Assembly: GCF_001984825.2 (NCBI RefSeq)
Contig: NZ_CP043318.1
Location: 2,604,001 to 2,668,000, forward strand
Source: Enterobacter chengduensis
GTDB lineage: Bacteria > Pseudomonadota > Gammaproteobacteria > Enterobacterales > Enterobacteriaceae
DNA length: 64,000 nucleotides
Direction: 5' to 3'
Below, piece after piece: positions 1 through 9,643 of this stretch (within the stretch, counting starts at the first letter, position 1; the number at the start of each line of letters is the position of its first letter). A program made the translations under genes and the position numbers. The notes beneath the pieces are model-generated. The model saw only the letters and a program-made list of their open reading frames with translations, did no database searches and was not told the origin of the DNA.

Positions 1-1
1 G

Positions 2-1234
2 GCGGCAACCGCCTGGCGCTATTTCGCCAATAATACCCAGCCGCAAACCGGGCTGGTCAACGGAAGCGACAAACAGCCCCGCGTCACGCTCTGGCAAATG
101 GGCGATACGCTTATCGCCCTGCTGGCGGCAAAAGAGCTGGGGCTGATTGATGACGCCGAGTATGACGCTCGCTTAACCCGTATCATGGGCACCCTTAACC
201 GCCTGATGCTGACCGATGCCCGCACGCCGGGCCGACTCTATTCCAGCCAGACGGCGACGCCCGTCGACTTTAGCGGTAAGCCCATCAAAAATGGTTGGTC
301 CGCGCGCGACATGGCGCGCCTGATGCTCGCCCTGCGCCTCACCGCGGAGCGGGAGCCGCAGTACAGCGAATATCTGGATAAGATCGTCCTGCGCTGGAAT
401 TTCTGCCCGGTCATCGACAGCGAGGGCGAACTGTGGTCATCGTCCCTGCAAAACGGCCAGCCGGTCGTCCGGGAAGAGCTGCGCCTGGGCGAGAGCGAAT
501 ATGCCGCGACGGCGTTCCAGCTGTGGGGATTTTCTCCCGATAAGGCCTTCACGCCCCCGGCGCGCCACGTCATCATCGCCCAGCGACGTCTGGCCGTGGA
601 CGCGCGGGATCCGCGCACCACGTGGCAGCCCTCTTTGATTACCACCCTTCCCTATATGCTGCCGGGCCTGGAGTTTGGCTGGGAGCCCGACGGCGTGGGG
701 GCCGACCTGCAAAAGCGGCTGCGCAAGCAGGCCGAAAACGTCTGGCTGAGCCAGAAGACCCGCTGGGAGACCGATAAAATCCTGACGGCAAGGGCTGATT
801 TCACGCTCTCACAGGCACCCTGGCATATTCAGGATGCCGTCTGGGGAAATGGCTATGCCTGGAACGCGGTCGGCGACGATGGCCGGGACTACACCCGTTT
901 CTCGCAGGTATCGACCAGGGCGGTTTTTGCCCTCTGGGCGCTATGGGACACCCCGTACACCGACGTGCTGATGTCGGTGACAAAGCATCTTAACGACCCG
1001 CAGAAAGGCTGGTACGAAGGCCGCCTTGAAGCCACGGGCGATACCAACGCTGCGTTAACCCTGTCCACCAACGCCACGGTTCTGGAAGCTCTTTTCTTTA
1101 AACACAACGCCGGGCCTCTGTTTGACGTCCGTCGCGCGAAGAAAGAGAGCTACTTTTCACGCCGCCTGGCAGAGGAATACACGCCCATCGGGCACTGTCT
1201 GCCGGGCGAAAGCACCATAAGGAGGAGGCCGTGA
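2..1234 (+). CDS. DUF3131 domain protein, 5'-truncated by the window edge
   Basis: The open frame runs from base 2 with no stop, so the gene begins upstream of the window; the internal ATG at 98 is not its start. About 410 residues are visible. The sequence resembles DUF3131 (PF11329) proteins, of unknown biochemical function and usually found near polysaccharide or envelope genes; I see no catalytic motif I can name. The stop TGA overlaps the GTG start of the next gene, so the two are translationally coupled. The downstream sensor kinase and secreted GH2 glycosidase suggest a link to an extracellular glycan, which is inference. The family call is moderately sure. Confidence 0.7.
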   Translation, partial: AATAWRYFANNTQPQTGLVNGSDKQPRVTLWQMGDTLIALLAAKELGLIDDAEYDARLTRIMGTLNRLMLTDARTPGRLYSSQTATPVDFSGKPIKNGWSARDMARLMLALRLTAEREPQYSEYLDKIVLRWNFCPVIDSEGELWSSSLQNGQPVVREELRLGESEYAATAFQLWGFSPDKAFTPPARHVIIAQRRLAVDARDPRTTWQPSLITTLPYMLPGLEFGWEPDGVGADLQKRLRKQAENVWLSQKTRWETDKILTARADFTLSQAPWHIQDAVWGNGYAWNAVGDDGRDYTRFSQVSTRAVFALWALWDTPYTDVLMSVTKHLNDPQKGWYEGRLEATGDTNAALTLSTNATVLEALFFKHNAGPLFDVRRAKKESYFSRRLAEEYTPIGHCLPGESTIRRRP

Positions 1235-1656
1235 AGTTCTATCGCGATCTGTTTGAATCCAGCCTGAACCGCGTCTTTCCTGATAATGAAAAAACCGCGT
1301 TTTTTCAGACGTTCTATGACGCCTTCGTCCATATGTCGCCCGAAACTGAAGCGCATTTTTCTCGCCTGCCGGAGCGGGAAGGTCAGCAGACCCTGTTTAA
1401 AAGCTTCTTTGCCATGCTGGCGGTAGACGGCGCCCTGATCGTCCCTGATTTTCTTGAGCGCCTGGCGCGGGAGCAAAGCGATGACGGTCTTCATCTTCCC
1501 CCGCGCTTTTTTGCCCTGTGGCGAGAAGCCATGCTCAACGCGGTGAGCCTGCGCGATCCGCTCTGCGACGATGAGATCCTGACCGCTTGGGCGATGGCCA
1601 TCGCGCCCGGTCTGGAATACCTGCGCCGACAGGCAGAACTGCATTACCGCGCGTAG
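1231..1656 (+). CDS. Small globin-fold protein lacking the proximal haem histidine
   Basis: 141 residues starting at GTG, with AGGAGG just upstream and a 4-base overlap with the preceding stop. The pattern F-Y-x-x-F near residues 28-32, the LF-x-x-F-F helix near 55-60 and [16 protein letters not shown] near 75-90 align by eye with bacterial single-domain globins and flavohaemoglobin. At the position of the proximal histidine F8 (IAQKH in flavohaemoglobin) this protein has Gln82 (LAREQ); His88 lies outside the usual position. That would make it a haem-free globin fold, as in the sensor domains of some stress-signalling proteins. It sits 11 bases before a hybrid kinase and may be its sensory partner (inference). 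The fold call is moderate. Confidence 0.55.
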   Translation: MKFYRDLFESSLNRVFPDNEKTAFFQTFYDAFVHMSPETEAHFSRLPEREGQQTLFKSFFAMLAVDGALIVPDFLERLAREQSDDGLHLPPRFFALWREAMLNAVSLRDPLCDDEILTAWAMAIAPGLEYLRRQAELHYRA

Positions 1657-1667
1657 GGAGAATCACG

Positions 1668-4337
1668 ATGAGCGCATTCACGTACGACCTTAACGCGCTG
1701 CCGGCCGCCGTCATGATTTATGACCGTGATGAACGCCTGCAGGCCTGGAATCACAACGTGGCCCTGTTCTATCCGGTCATCACCCCGTGGCTGAAGGAAG
1801 GGACGACCCTTGAAGCGCTGGCGGAGCGCTTTATCGATGCCGTTTACAACGTCGATCCCGGCCTGCGCCAGACGTTGCGCGAGTCGATTGTGCGCAACTG
1901 TCGGCAGGATAAACACTGCGAGGTGCGCCAGGCCGGACAGCGCCGCATCTTCGTTCAGCACCAGCGGCTTGCGGACGGCGGCATTGTCAGCCTCCACAGC
2001 GACATCACCGAGCTGGACGAAGCCCAGCGCGCGCGATATCAGCTGCATGACGACTTTTTGCTGACGGCGGAATCCATTCATATCGGGATTTGGGACTGGC
2101 AGGTTTCTGGCGACACGCTCCAGGTGAACGATACCCTGCTCGCCATGCTCGGTCAGTCGCGCACCCGGTGGCACTATCCGGTGCATTTTTTGCTCAACCT
2201 GGTCCACGAGGACGATCGCGCAGCGCTGGGCAAGGCGCTGGACGACTCGAAGCAGGATCACCGCCCGGTCTTTGAATGCGAGATCCGCGTGCATCACCCA
2301 GGCGAAGGGCTGCGCTGGATGCTGCTGTCCGGACAGGTGGTCACGCTCTCCATCGACGGAAACGCCGAACGGGTTATTGGCACGCTTCAGGATATAACCC
2401 GGCGTAAAGAGGCTGAAATTCAGGCGATCGCCTCAGCCCTTGAGGCAAAAAAAGCCAACGAGGCGAAAAGCGCGTTTCTGGCGAATATGAGCCATGAAAT
2501 CCGCACCCCGATGAACGGCATCATCGGCATGACCCAGCTATGCCTCGATACCCCTCTCAGCGCCGATCAGCGCGATTATCTGACGCTGGTTATGAGTTCA
2601 GCGCAGTCTCTGCTGCATATCATCAACGATATTCTCGATTTTTCCCGTATTGAAGCTGGCAAAGTGGTACTGGACTCCGGGCCGGTTAATATTCGCCCTT
2701 TTATACAGTCACTGATTCGCCCTCTAATGCCCGGCGCGAGTGATAAAGGCATTGAACTTCTGGTTGATATCGCACCCGTTGTACCAGACATCCTGCTTGT
2801 TGATGGCGACCGGCTTCGTCAAGTCCTGACTAATTTACTGGGTAACGCGCTGAAATTTACCCATCAGGGGGAAATTATCCTGATTGTCGAGCCCGGCGAT
2901 AGCGAGAGTCACTGGCGTTTTCGCGTCCGCGACAGCGGCATTGGTATACCGGCTGATAAGCAGAAGGTCATTTTTGAAGCCTTCAGCCAGGCGGATAATT
3001 CAACCACCCGCCGCTATGGCGGAACAGGACTCGGGTTAACCATTTCTTCGTGGCTGGTTTCAGCAATGGGAGGCAAGCTAACGGTTAGCAGTGAGCCCGG
3101 AAAAGGCAGCGAGTTTGCCTTTACGTTACCGCTAGCCGCCTGTGCGCTCTCTTCAGAGGAACGGCCATATAGCCACCGATTCAATGGAGAGGCGGTACTG
3201 GTGGTCGATGACAATACAACCAACCTGCAGTTGCTGGCCGCCATGCTCAGCCAGATGGGGCTAAAACCCACCTGCGTTAACAACGCCAGCGAGGCCATTG
3301 ACCGGGTTAAAACGGGAACAGTATGGCCGCTGATCCTGCTGGACGCGCAGATGCCGGAGATGGACGGCGTGTCCCTGGCCCTTGAGCTTTCGGTACTGCC
3401 GCAGGTTGCTGAAAGCCATATCATCATGCTGAGCTCCATGAGCCGGCATTTTGATATCACTATGCTGAAGCGGATCGGGATTAAAAGCTATCTGCATAAG
3501 CCTATCGCCCAGGACGAGCTGCATCAGGCGATTGCCGCCGCGTTTGAGCGTTCGCCGGTGCCCGTGGGTGAAAGCACGCCCGCGCCTGCCGCCTCTTCCG
3601 TGGCGACGGGGCTGCGGATCCTGCTGGCAGAAGATAATCTGGTTAACCAGAAGGTCGCCGCGCGCCTGCTCGAGCGGCTCGGCCACACCTGTCAGATCGT
3701 TGATAACGGCGTCGCGCTGCTGGAACGCTGGCGCGCGGGCGTCTGGGACGTTTTGCTGATCGACCTTCAGATGCCGGAGATGGACGGTGAGACCGCCATT
3801 CGCCTGCTGCGGGAAGAAGAACGGTCCCGCCCCGGCCCGGCTCAATCCACCGTTGCCATGACCGCACACGCCATGCAGGGGGATAAAGAGCGCTGTCTCA
3901 ACATGGGGTTCGACGGCTACATTGCTAAGCCCATCAGCCAGGCGCGTCTCGCCGAAGAGATTGCCCGCGTGCTCGAGCGCCACGATGAGTCAGCCGGTTT
4001 CCCGGATGAAGCGCGCCTGCTGAAACAGTGCGCTGACGATCCCGCCCTGGTGCAGGAGCTGCTGGCCCTGTTTGGCGAAGGGCTCAATGAGGCGATTAAA
4101 ACCATTACCCTGGCCATCGACGGCAACGATCGCGACGCGCTGCGACGCGCTGCCCATAAGCTGCGCGGAGAAGCCGTCACGCTGGACTTCAGCACGCTCG
4201 CCCGGCTGCTCCAGGGGCTGGAAAGCGGCGCGCATGCGCTGGATGGGCAACAGCTTGCGGCGCTGAATGACAATCTTCGTAAGGAATCGCTGCGCCTGCT
4301 GGCGTGGCTCAACGCGCGCGGGGTAAACGAACCATGA
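1668..4337 (+). CDS. Hybrid sensor histidine kinase (PAS-PAS-HisKA-HATPase-REC-REC-HPt)
   Basis: 889 residues from the ATG at 1668, preceded by GGGAG; the open frame extends further upstream but without a better start. Order: N-terminal PAS (about 5-110), second PAS/PAC (about 125-245), HisKA with [10 protein letters not shown] (His276), HATPase with N, G1 and G2 boxes (about 385-500), two receiver domains (phospho-acceptors Asp559 and Asp699, each in a D-x-QMPEMDG motif) and a C-terminal HPt with AAHKLRGEA (His830). No transmembrane segment is visible, so it should be cytoplasmic. A full phosphorelay lies in one chain, but no DNA-binding partner regulator is encoded nearby. It overlaps the GH2 gene by ATGA. 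Confidence 0.9.
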   Translation: MSAFTYDLNALPAAVMIYDRDERLQAWNHNVALFYPVITPWLKEGTTLEALAERFIDAVYNVDPGLRQTLRESIVRNCRQDKHCEVRQAGQRRIFVQHQRLADGGIVSLHSDITELDEAQRARYQLHDDFLLTAESIHIGIWDWQVSGDTLQVNDTLLAMLGQSRTRWHYPVHFLLNLVHEDDRAALGKALDDSKQDHRPVFECEIRVHHPGEGLRWMLLSGQVVTLSIDGNAERVIGTLQDITRRKEAEIQAIASALEAKKANEAKSAFLANMSHEIRTPMNGIIGMTQLCLDTPLSADQRDYLTLVMSSAQSLLHIINDILDFSRIEAGKVVLDSGPVNIRPFIQSLIRPLMPGASDKGIELLVDIAPVVPDILLVDGDRLRQVLTNLLGNALKFTHQGEIILIVEPGDSESHWRFRVRDSGIGIPADKQKVIFEAFSQADNSTTRRYGGTGLGLTISSWLVSAMGGKLTVSSEPGKGSEFAFTLPLAACALSSEERPYSHRFNGEAVLVVDDNTTNLQLLAAMLSQMGLKPTCVNNASEAIDRVKTGTVWPLILLDAQMPEMDGVSLALELSVLPQVAESHIIMLSSMSRHFDITMLKRIGIKSYLHKPIAQDELHQAIAAAFERSPVPVGESTPAPAASSVATGLRILLAEDNLVNQKVAARLLERLGHTCQIVDNGVALLERWRAGVWDVLLIDLQMPEMDGETAIRLLREEERSRPGPAQSTVAMTAHAMQGDKERCLNMGFDGYIAKPISQARLAEEIARVLERHDESAGFPDEARLLKQCADDPALVQELLALFGEGLNEAIKTITLAIDGNDRDALRRAAHKLRGEAVTLDFSTLARLLQGLESGAHALDGQQLAALNDNLRKESLRLLAWLNARGVNEP

Positions 4338-6505
4338 CGCGAAGCCTCGTGCTGCTTTTATCGCTCTTTATTCCCCCGCTGGCGGCGAACCCGGTCCCGG
4401 TCAGCTGGTCTCTTGCGGGAGAGTGGCAGGTTCAGGACGCTAACGACAGCACCACGCCTCCCGCGTCAGGCTGGCGCGCGCTTAAGGTCCCGGCCAACTG
4501 GTACAGCGCCGGGTACGATCATCAGGGTGCGCTGTGGTATAAGCAGGCGTTTACCCTGCCCGCGCAGCCGCCTGACGTGATGAGCACCCTGGTGTTTGAC
4601 GGCGTCGATTATCTGGCGGACGTCACGCTGAACGGCCAGCCGCTGGGCAAGCATGAGGGCTATTTTCAGCGCTTTTCGCTGGATGCCAGCCCGGCATTAC
4701 AACGTCACAACCGCCTTGTGGTGAGGGTGGATAGCCCTTACGAAGATCCGCACACGGTCTGGCCGCTGCATAAGACCGCCATGAAGGGGATCCTTAACCA
4801 GCATGATACGCGCCCCGGGGGCGCCTGGTCGCCGGAAGGACAGGACGCCAACTCTGGCGGCATCTGGGCACCGGTCAGGCTGCATCTCAGCCGGGGTGTT
4901 GCGATCGACAACGTTATCCTCCGTCCGGACTGGTCCCGGGGGCTGACGCACCCAACGCTGAAGGCCGAGATCCGCTATCGCGCGCGCGGTCAGGCCCCGG
5001 CGACCGTGCGGCTCACCGCCACGCCCGCCAACTTCAGCGGCAAGCGCTACCAGGCAGATTTATCGGTTACCCTCGAAAGCGGCGCCCATTCCGCGCAGGT
5101 GACGCTACCGATGCCGGAGGCAAAACTGTGGTGGCCGGTCGGCACGGGGAAACCGCACCTGTATAACATTCGCGTGGCATTACGCGATGAAAACGGCGTG
5201 ATGGACACGGCGACAACCCGCACCGGGCTGCGTAAAATCGTCGAGCAGCCCGACAATAAGGGCTGGCTTATTAACGACAGGCGCCTTTTCATTAAGGGCA
5301 GTAATTACATCGGTTCCCCCTGGCTCAGCACCATGACGCGAGAGAAATACCGTCGCGATCTTCAGCTGGTGAAAGCCATGAACGCCAACGCCATACGCGT
5401 GCACGGACACGTTGCCGGGCGCGCGCTGTATGACGTGGCCGATGAGATGGGGATGATGATCTGGCAGGACGTTCCGCTGCAGTGGGGCTACGACAGCAGC
5501 GATGCCTTTACGGAAAACGCGGTCCGACAGACGCGGGAGATGATCGAACAGTTCGGTAATTCCCCCGCCATTATCGTCTGGGGCGGGCATAACGAACCGC
5601 CGTGGAACTCGCCGTGGATGGAAAAACGCTTTCCCGACTGGAATAAAGATCTGAACCGCACGCTTACGCAACGGGTCGCGGATACGCTGGCCGAAGATAG
5701 TTCCCGCATCGTGCACCGTTTTTCCGCCGTTGAGGAACATTACTGGGCGGGCTGGTATTTCGGCACCGTACGCGACCTGCTTACGCCGGCCAAAACGGGG
5801 ATCATTACCGAGTTCGGCGCGCAGGCGCTGCCCCGCCTGTCCACGCTAAAAACCATCATCCCAGCGTCGCATCTGTGGCCAAAAACCAGCGCCGCTGACG
5901 ATCCCGGCTGGAGCGTCTGGAAATACCATAACTTTCAGCCCTTCCAGACCTTTAAGTTTGCCGGTATTCCGCGCGGGAAGACTATTCAGGAGATGATTCG
6001 CAACACCCAGGCGTATCAGTCTCAGCTGGTCGCCACCGCGGCAGAAAGCTATCGCCGACAGCGATACCAGCCGGTGACGGCCCTGTTCCACTTCATGTTT
6101 GTGGAAACCTGGCCCTCTATCAACTGGGGCGTGGTCGACTACCTGCGTAAGCCTAAGCCCGGGTTTTACGCGTTACAACGCGCCTACCAGCCGATTCTGC
6201 CGTCCATTGAGCCGGTCACCGCCCAGTGGACATCCGGGGCGGCGGCCACCGTGCGTCTTTGGGCCATCAACGACACCTGGAAACCGTGCCGCGAATGTCG
6301 TCTGTCCTGGCGCATCAGCCAGGGCAATAAGATACTGGCAAAAGGCACGACAACGACGACGATCGCCGCCGACTCGGGAACGATGGTTAAAACGCTTACG
6401 GTCACGCCCGCGGGCCAGGACGACGTGTCGATTCACTTTACGATTGAAAACGGCGCGGGAAAAATTGTCGGTGAAAACCAGCGCACGGAGTCCGTCATAA
6501 AGTGA
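4334..6505 (+). CDS. Exported glycoside hydrolase family 2 protein (beta-mannosidase/exo-glucosaminidase-like)
   Basis: 723 residues; the ATG overlaps the kinase stop. A signal peptide ([19 protein letters not shown]) points to the periplasm or outside. A GH2 sugar-binding domain, an immunoglobulin-like domain and a TIM barrel follow. The acid/base is probably Glu421 in GGHNEPPW and the nucleophile Glu493 in IITEFGAQ, as is usual for clan GH-A. The WGG-x-NEPPW-type motif resembles beta-mannosidases and exo-beta-glucosaminidases more than LacZ, but the substrate cannot be read from sequence. As the last gene of the overlapping operon with a sensor kinase, it probably trims an extracellular or envelope glycan. 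Confidence 0.8.
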   Translation: MTRSLVLLLSLFIPPLAANPVPVSWSLAGEWQVQDANDSTTPPASGWRALKVPANWYSAGYDHQGALWYKQAFTLPAQPPDVMSTLVFDGVDYLADVTLNGQPLGKHEGYFQRFSLDASPALQRHNRLVVRVDSPYEDPHTVWPLHKTAMKGILNQHDTRPGGAWSPEGQDANSGGIWAPVRLHLSRGVAIDNVILRPDWSRGLTHPTLKAEIRYRARGQAPATVRLTATPANFSGKRYQADLSVTLESGAHSAQVTLPMPEAKLWWPVGTGKPHLYNIRVALRDENGVMDTATTRTGLRKIVEQPDNKGWLINDRRLFIKGSNYIGSPWLSTMTREKYRRDLQLVKAMNANAIRVHGHVAGRALYDVADEMGMMIWQDVPLQWGYDSSDAFTENAVRQTREMIEQFGNSPAIIVWGGHNEPPWNSPWMEKRFPDWNKDLNRTLTQRVADTLAEDSSRIVHRFSAVEEHYWAGWYFGTVRDLLTPAKTGIITEFGAQALPRLSTLKTIIPASHLWPKTSAADDPGWSVWKYHNFQPFQTFKFAGIPRGKTIQEMIRNTQAYQSQLVATAAESYRRQRYQPVTALFHFMFVETWPSINWGVVDYLRKPKPGFYALQRAYQPILPSIEPVTAQWTSGAAATVRLWAINDTWKPCRECRLSWRISQGNKILAKGTTTTTIAADSGTMVKTLTVTPAGQDDVSIHFTIENGAGKIVGENQRTESVIK

Positions 6506-6598
6506 GCGAGGGGAAAAGGAAAATTGCCGCTTCCCCTGCTTTCTTGTACCCTTTCAGCGTTTACCCCAATCCCAATTAAGCGAGACGCCCGGACGCCT

Positions 6599-6886
6599 AT
6601 GACTGCACATATTTCCAAAGATCCTTTGCATGGCGTAACGCTGGAGATGATGGTCAACGCCCTGGTGGCGAAGTATGGCTGGAGCGAGCTGGGCGACCGC
6701 ATCAAAATTAACTGCTTCAGAAAAGACCCCAGCGTTAAGTCGAGCCTGAAATTTCTGCGCCGCACCCCGTGGGCGCGCGCGGAAGTTGAAGCCCTGTATC
6801 TGGACTCCCTTCACGATGAGGTGAGCGCAGAACAGGCGGCACCCGCCTTTAATCCCTGGGCCAACAGTCGGATTATCAAGAGCTAA
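6599..6886 (+). CDS. VF530 family (DUF2132) small protein
   Basis: 95 residues from the ATG at 6599. The frame is open further upstream, but the conserved family start (a short leader then DPLHGVTLE) fits this [12 protein letters not shown]-, GWxELGxRI-, [26 protein letters not shown] motifs are typical of VF530, a small alpha-helical family suggested to bind DNA; its cellular role is not established. It lies 93 bases after the GH2 gene and 7 bases before digH, so it probably shares a transcript with digH. Confidence 0.85.
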   Translation: MTAHISKDPLHGVTLEMMVNALVAKYGWSELGDRIKINCFRKDPSVKSSLKFLRRTPWARAEVEALYLDSLHDEVSAEQAAPAFNPWANSRIIKS

Positions 6887-6893
6887 TACGCAA

Positions 6894-8186
6894 ATGACGC
6901 GACACGTAAAACGGATTGGTGCGCTGACGGCCTGCGCACTTTTACTTGTAAGCTGCTCCTCAAAACCACCCAAATCACTGGTAACCCCGCTCCCCACCGT
7001 GAGCAAACCCGCCCAGAAGACCAACGAGCCGATGCGCGGGATCTGGCTGGCGACCGTCTCGCGCCTCGACTGGCCGCCGGTGGCCTCGGTGAACGGCCGC
7101 AGCGCGGACCAGCGCATCGCGATGCAAAAGCAGGCGCTGATTGCAAAGCTCGACAACCTGAAGCACCTCGGCATTAATACGGTATTTTTCCAGGTGAAGC
7201 CGGACAGCACGGCGCTCTGGTCATCCAAAATTTTACCGTGGTCAGATATGCTGACGGGCAACATCGGGGAGTATCCGGGATACGACCCGCTGCAGTTTAT
7301 GCTCGATGAAGCGCACAAGCGCGGCATGAAGGTGCATGCCTGGTTCAACCCGTACCGCGTATCCACCAACACCAAGCCGTCCACCATCGCCGCCCTGAAC
7401 CGGACCGCGTATCAGTCCCCGTCCAGCGTCTATGTCCAGCACCCTGAGTGGGTGCGCATCTCGGGCGATCGCTTCGTGCTCGATCCCGGCATTCCGGAAG
7501 TGCGCGACTGGATCACCCGCGTGGTGACCGAAGTGGTGGCGAACTATCCGGTAGACGGCGTGCAGTTTGATGACTACTTTTACGCCGAATCCCCGGGATC
7601 CGCGCTGAATGATTCACAGACTTACCGGCAGTACGGACAGGGATTTGCCTCAAAGGCAGACTGGCGAAGACACAACACGCAGCAGCTGATCGTCCAGGTC
7701 TCCCGCGCAATCAAGCAGACAAAGCCCGACGTTGAGTTTGGCGTCAGCCCGGCGGGCGTGTGGCGTAACCGCTCCTTTGACCCGGCAGGCTCCGACACCC
7801 GCGGCGCCGCGGCCTATGATGAATCCTACGCCGATACGCGTCAGTGGGTGCAGCAGGGCCTGCTGGACTACATCGCCCCGCAGATCTACTGGCCTTTTGC
7901 CCGGGATGCCGCCCGCTACGACGTGCTGACCAAATGGTGGGCCGACGTCGTGAAGCCGACCCACACTCGCCTGTATATCGGTATAGCGTTTTACAAGGTA
8001 GGCGAGCCGTCGCGAAACGAGCCGGACTGGACGGTTCAGGGCGGCGTGCCGGAGCTGAAAAAACAGCTCGATCTCAACGATTCGCTGCCCAACGTCAACG
8101 GCACCATCCTGTTCCGGGAAGATTACCTGAACAAGCCGCAGACGCAGCAGGCGGTGAACTATCTCCGTGGACGCTGGGGTAGCTGA
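6894..8186 (+). CDS. digH: DigH/YddW peptidoglycan glycosyl hydrolase lipoprotein
   Basis: 430 residues with a lipoprotein signal ending LLLVSCSS (lipobox Cys near residue 21), so an outer-membrane lipoprotein is expected. The body (MRGIWLATVSRLDWPP, VFFQVKPD, HAWFNPYR, DGVQFDDYFY, GVSPAGVWRN) matches E. coli DigH nearly residue for residue. DigH belongs to the GHL10/DUF187 TIM-barrel family and cuts denuded peptidoglycan glycan strands left after amidase action at division. Length equals the family norm. A rho-independent terminator follows. Confidence 0.95.
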   Translation: MTRHVKRIGALTACALLLVSCSSKPPKSLVTPLPTVSKPAQKTNEPMRGIWLATVSRLDWPPVASVNGRSADQRIAMQKQALIAKLDNLKHLGINTVFFQVKPDSTALWSSKILPWSDMLTGNIGEYPGYDPLQFMLDEAHKRGMKVHAWFNPYRVSTNTKPSTIAALNRTAYQSPSSVYVQHPEWVRISGDRFVLDPGIPEVRDWITRVVTEVVANYPVDGVQFDDYFYAESPGSALNDSQTYRQYGQGFASKADWRRHNTQQLIVQVSRAIKQTKPDVEFGVSPAGVWRNRSFDPAGSDTRGAAAYDESYADTRQWVQQGLLDYIAPQIYWPFARDAARYDVLTKWWADVVKPTHTRLYIGIAFYKVGEPSRNEPDWTVQGGVPELKKQLDLNDSLPNVNGTILFREDYLNKPQTQQAVNYLRGRWGS

Positions 8187-8195
8187 ATAACGGTC

Positions 8196-8226
8196 AGGCA
8201 GAAACGCCCCATTTCTGCCTTTTTTT
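8196..8226 (+). terminator. Rho-independent terminator after digH
   Basis: AGGCAGAAA (8196-8204), a 7-base loop and TTTCTGCCT (8212-8220) form a perfect stem followed by an unbroken T run to 8226. The T run overlaps the end of dsbG on the other strand. It works only for the plus strand. Confidence 0.9.
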
Positions 8227-8983
8227 ACGGCTTCGGCCCGAACATCGCCTCAAGCTGCTGCGCGTCCGGCATCCCCACCACCTGCTGCAGCTCGTTATCC
8301 GCATTGAGATAGTAAATGGCCGGGGTGGCGTTAGCGCCCAGGCTGTCCATCAGCGCCTGATGCTTCTGCAGGATCGCTACCGTTTCGCGCGACGCTTCCC
8401 CCTCAGGCTTCGGTAACTTTTTGCCGCCGGAGAGCTCGTATTCGCGCCAGGCCGCAACCGGATCTTTCGCATTCAGAATGGCGGCGGCGTTACGTCCGCT
8501 GTTGGGGTTGAGGAACGCCACCAGCAGCGTATTGAGCTGAACCTTACCCGCCTTCACCCACGGCTGCGCTTCGGCCCAGAACTGCTTGCAGTACGGACAG
8601 AACGGATCGGCAAAGACAAAGACCTTACGCGGGGCGTTATCCGCCCCTTCTTTCAGGGGATGCGCCGCATTGAGGTTCTTCCACATTTCACGTCCCATTG
8701 GGGCGTAGATCTCTTTCTGGAAATAGCCCTCGCTGAGGTTTTTCCCTTTTTCGTCGTACAGATAGCCCGAAATCACGTGCTTGCCATCCGGGGTTAAAAA
8801 GAGCGTCACGCCCATGTCCTGATACTGCCCCAGCCAGGCAGGCGCGCCGCCGGGGGCATCCAGCTTCTTGATGATTTTAATGTCCTGCTGCTCGCTGAAT
8901 TGCTTCACCACATCCGGTATGGCGTCAGCGGCCTGGACCAGCCCTGAGGTCGCCAGCGCCGAAAGTAACAATAATTTTTTCAT
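8225..8983 (-). CDS. dsbG: Thiol:disulfide interchange protein DsbG
   Basis: 252 residues with a Sec signal peptide (MKKLLLLSALATSGLVQA), so periplasmic. An N-terminal dimerisation domain precedes a thioredoxin fold with the active site FADPFCPYCKQFW and a cis-proline loop ANATPAIYYL. DsbG is the DsbC-like isomerase/reductase that protects single cysteines from sulfenylation and is kept reduced by a DsbD-type membrane protein. In E. coli dsbG lies elsewhere; here it is the last gene of the scsB-scsC cluster, taking the position held by scsD in Salmonella. A GAGAGGGA ribosome site precedes the ATG. ScsB is its likely electron donor (inference). Confidence 0.92.
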   Translation of the reverse strand: MKKLLLLSALATSGLVQAADAIPDVVKQFSEQQDIKIIKKLDAPGGAPAWLGQYQDMGVTLFLTPDGKHVISGYLYDEKGKNLSEGYFQKEIYAPMGREMWKNLNAAHPLKEGADNAPRKVFVFADPFCPYCKQFWAEAQPWVKAGKVQLNTLLVAFLNPNSGRNAAAILNAKDPVAAWREYELSGGKKLPKPEGEASRETVAILQKHQALMDSLGANATPAIYYLNADNELQQVVGMPDAQQLEAMFGPKP

Positions 8984-9024
8984 TTCCCTCTCCGGTTTTT
9001 CGGGGGCATTACGCCCCCTTCAGG

Positions 9025-9636
9025 TTAGCGGTTTTTCAGCGCGTCGCTGACCATTTCGTCGAACTGTTCGAACGGCACCCAGCCTGGCAGTAATCCCTCG
9101 CCAATCAGCGTGGCGGGCGTGCCCTGAATGCCCATTTTTTCCGCAACGAGCAGGCTGCGCCTGATCGTCATCAGGCTCTCCTCGTCCGGCGTCGTGACGC
9201 TCACGCCCGCCCGCTTTTGCGCCTCCTGAATGCTGGCGTCATCGTGGTACCCCTTCTTCGCCATCAGGGCATGGTTCAGCTTCATAAACTGCCCGGGATC
9301 CTGACGCCAGAGCGTTAAGGCGTCTCGCGCGGCGGTTAGCGAGCTTTCCGAGCGGAAAGGTAAAAACTTAAACACCACGGCGACGTCGGGATGTTTTTCA
9401 ACGATCTCCTCCAGGTACGGATCGAATTTCTTGCAGTACGGGCAGTTGTAGTCGGTAAACACCACCAGAGTGAGCTTCGGATTTTTTGCCCCGATGCGCG
9501 GGGAGTTCGGATCGTTAAACAGAAAATCCGCGATCATCTTCTGCGCGCGCTGCTCCTGGTCCGGCGTCAGCGGCTGGGCGGCGAACAGCTGAACCGGGGC
9601 CAGCATGAGCATAAGCGTGATAAGGAGTTTTTTCAT
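9025..9636 (-). CDS. scsC: ScsC-type periplasmic DsbA-like thiol oxidoreductase
   Basis: 203 residues: signal peptide (first 19), a short N-terminal helical segment that oligomerises in some ScsC proteins, then a DsbA-type thioredoxin fold with FTDYNCPYCKKF and the cis-Pro motif GIQGTPATLIG. It matches suppressor-of-copper-sensitivity protein C of Salmonella and Proteus. It starts 7 bases after the scsB stop and is followed after 41 bases by dsbG. Expected role: shuffling or reducing disulfides in the periplasm under copper stress, re-reduced by ScsB. Confidence 0.88.
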   Translation of the reverse strand: MKKLLITLMLMLAPVQLFAAQPLTPDQEQRAQKMIADFLFNDPNSPRIGAKNPKLTLVVFTDYNCPYCKKFDPYLEEIVEKHPDVAVVFKFLPFRSESSLTAARDALTLWRQDPGQFMKLNHALMAKKGYHDDASIQEAQKRAGVSVTTPDEESLMTIRRSLLVAEKMGIQGTPATLIGEGLLPGWVPFEQFDEMVSDALKNR

Positions 9637-9643
9637 GACACAG

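Noticed and set aside
3014..3983. Long antisense frames across the kinase gene, and similar frames inside most GC-rich genes
   Set aside because: They follow third-position GC bias of the true gene, lack ribosome sites and show no family motifs.
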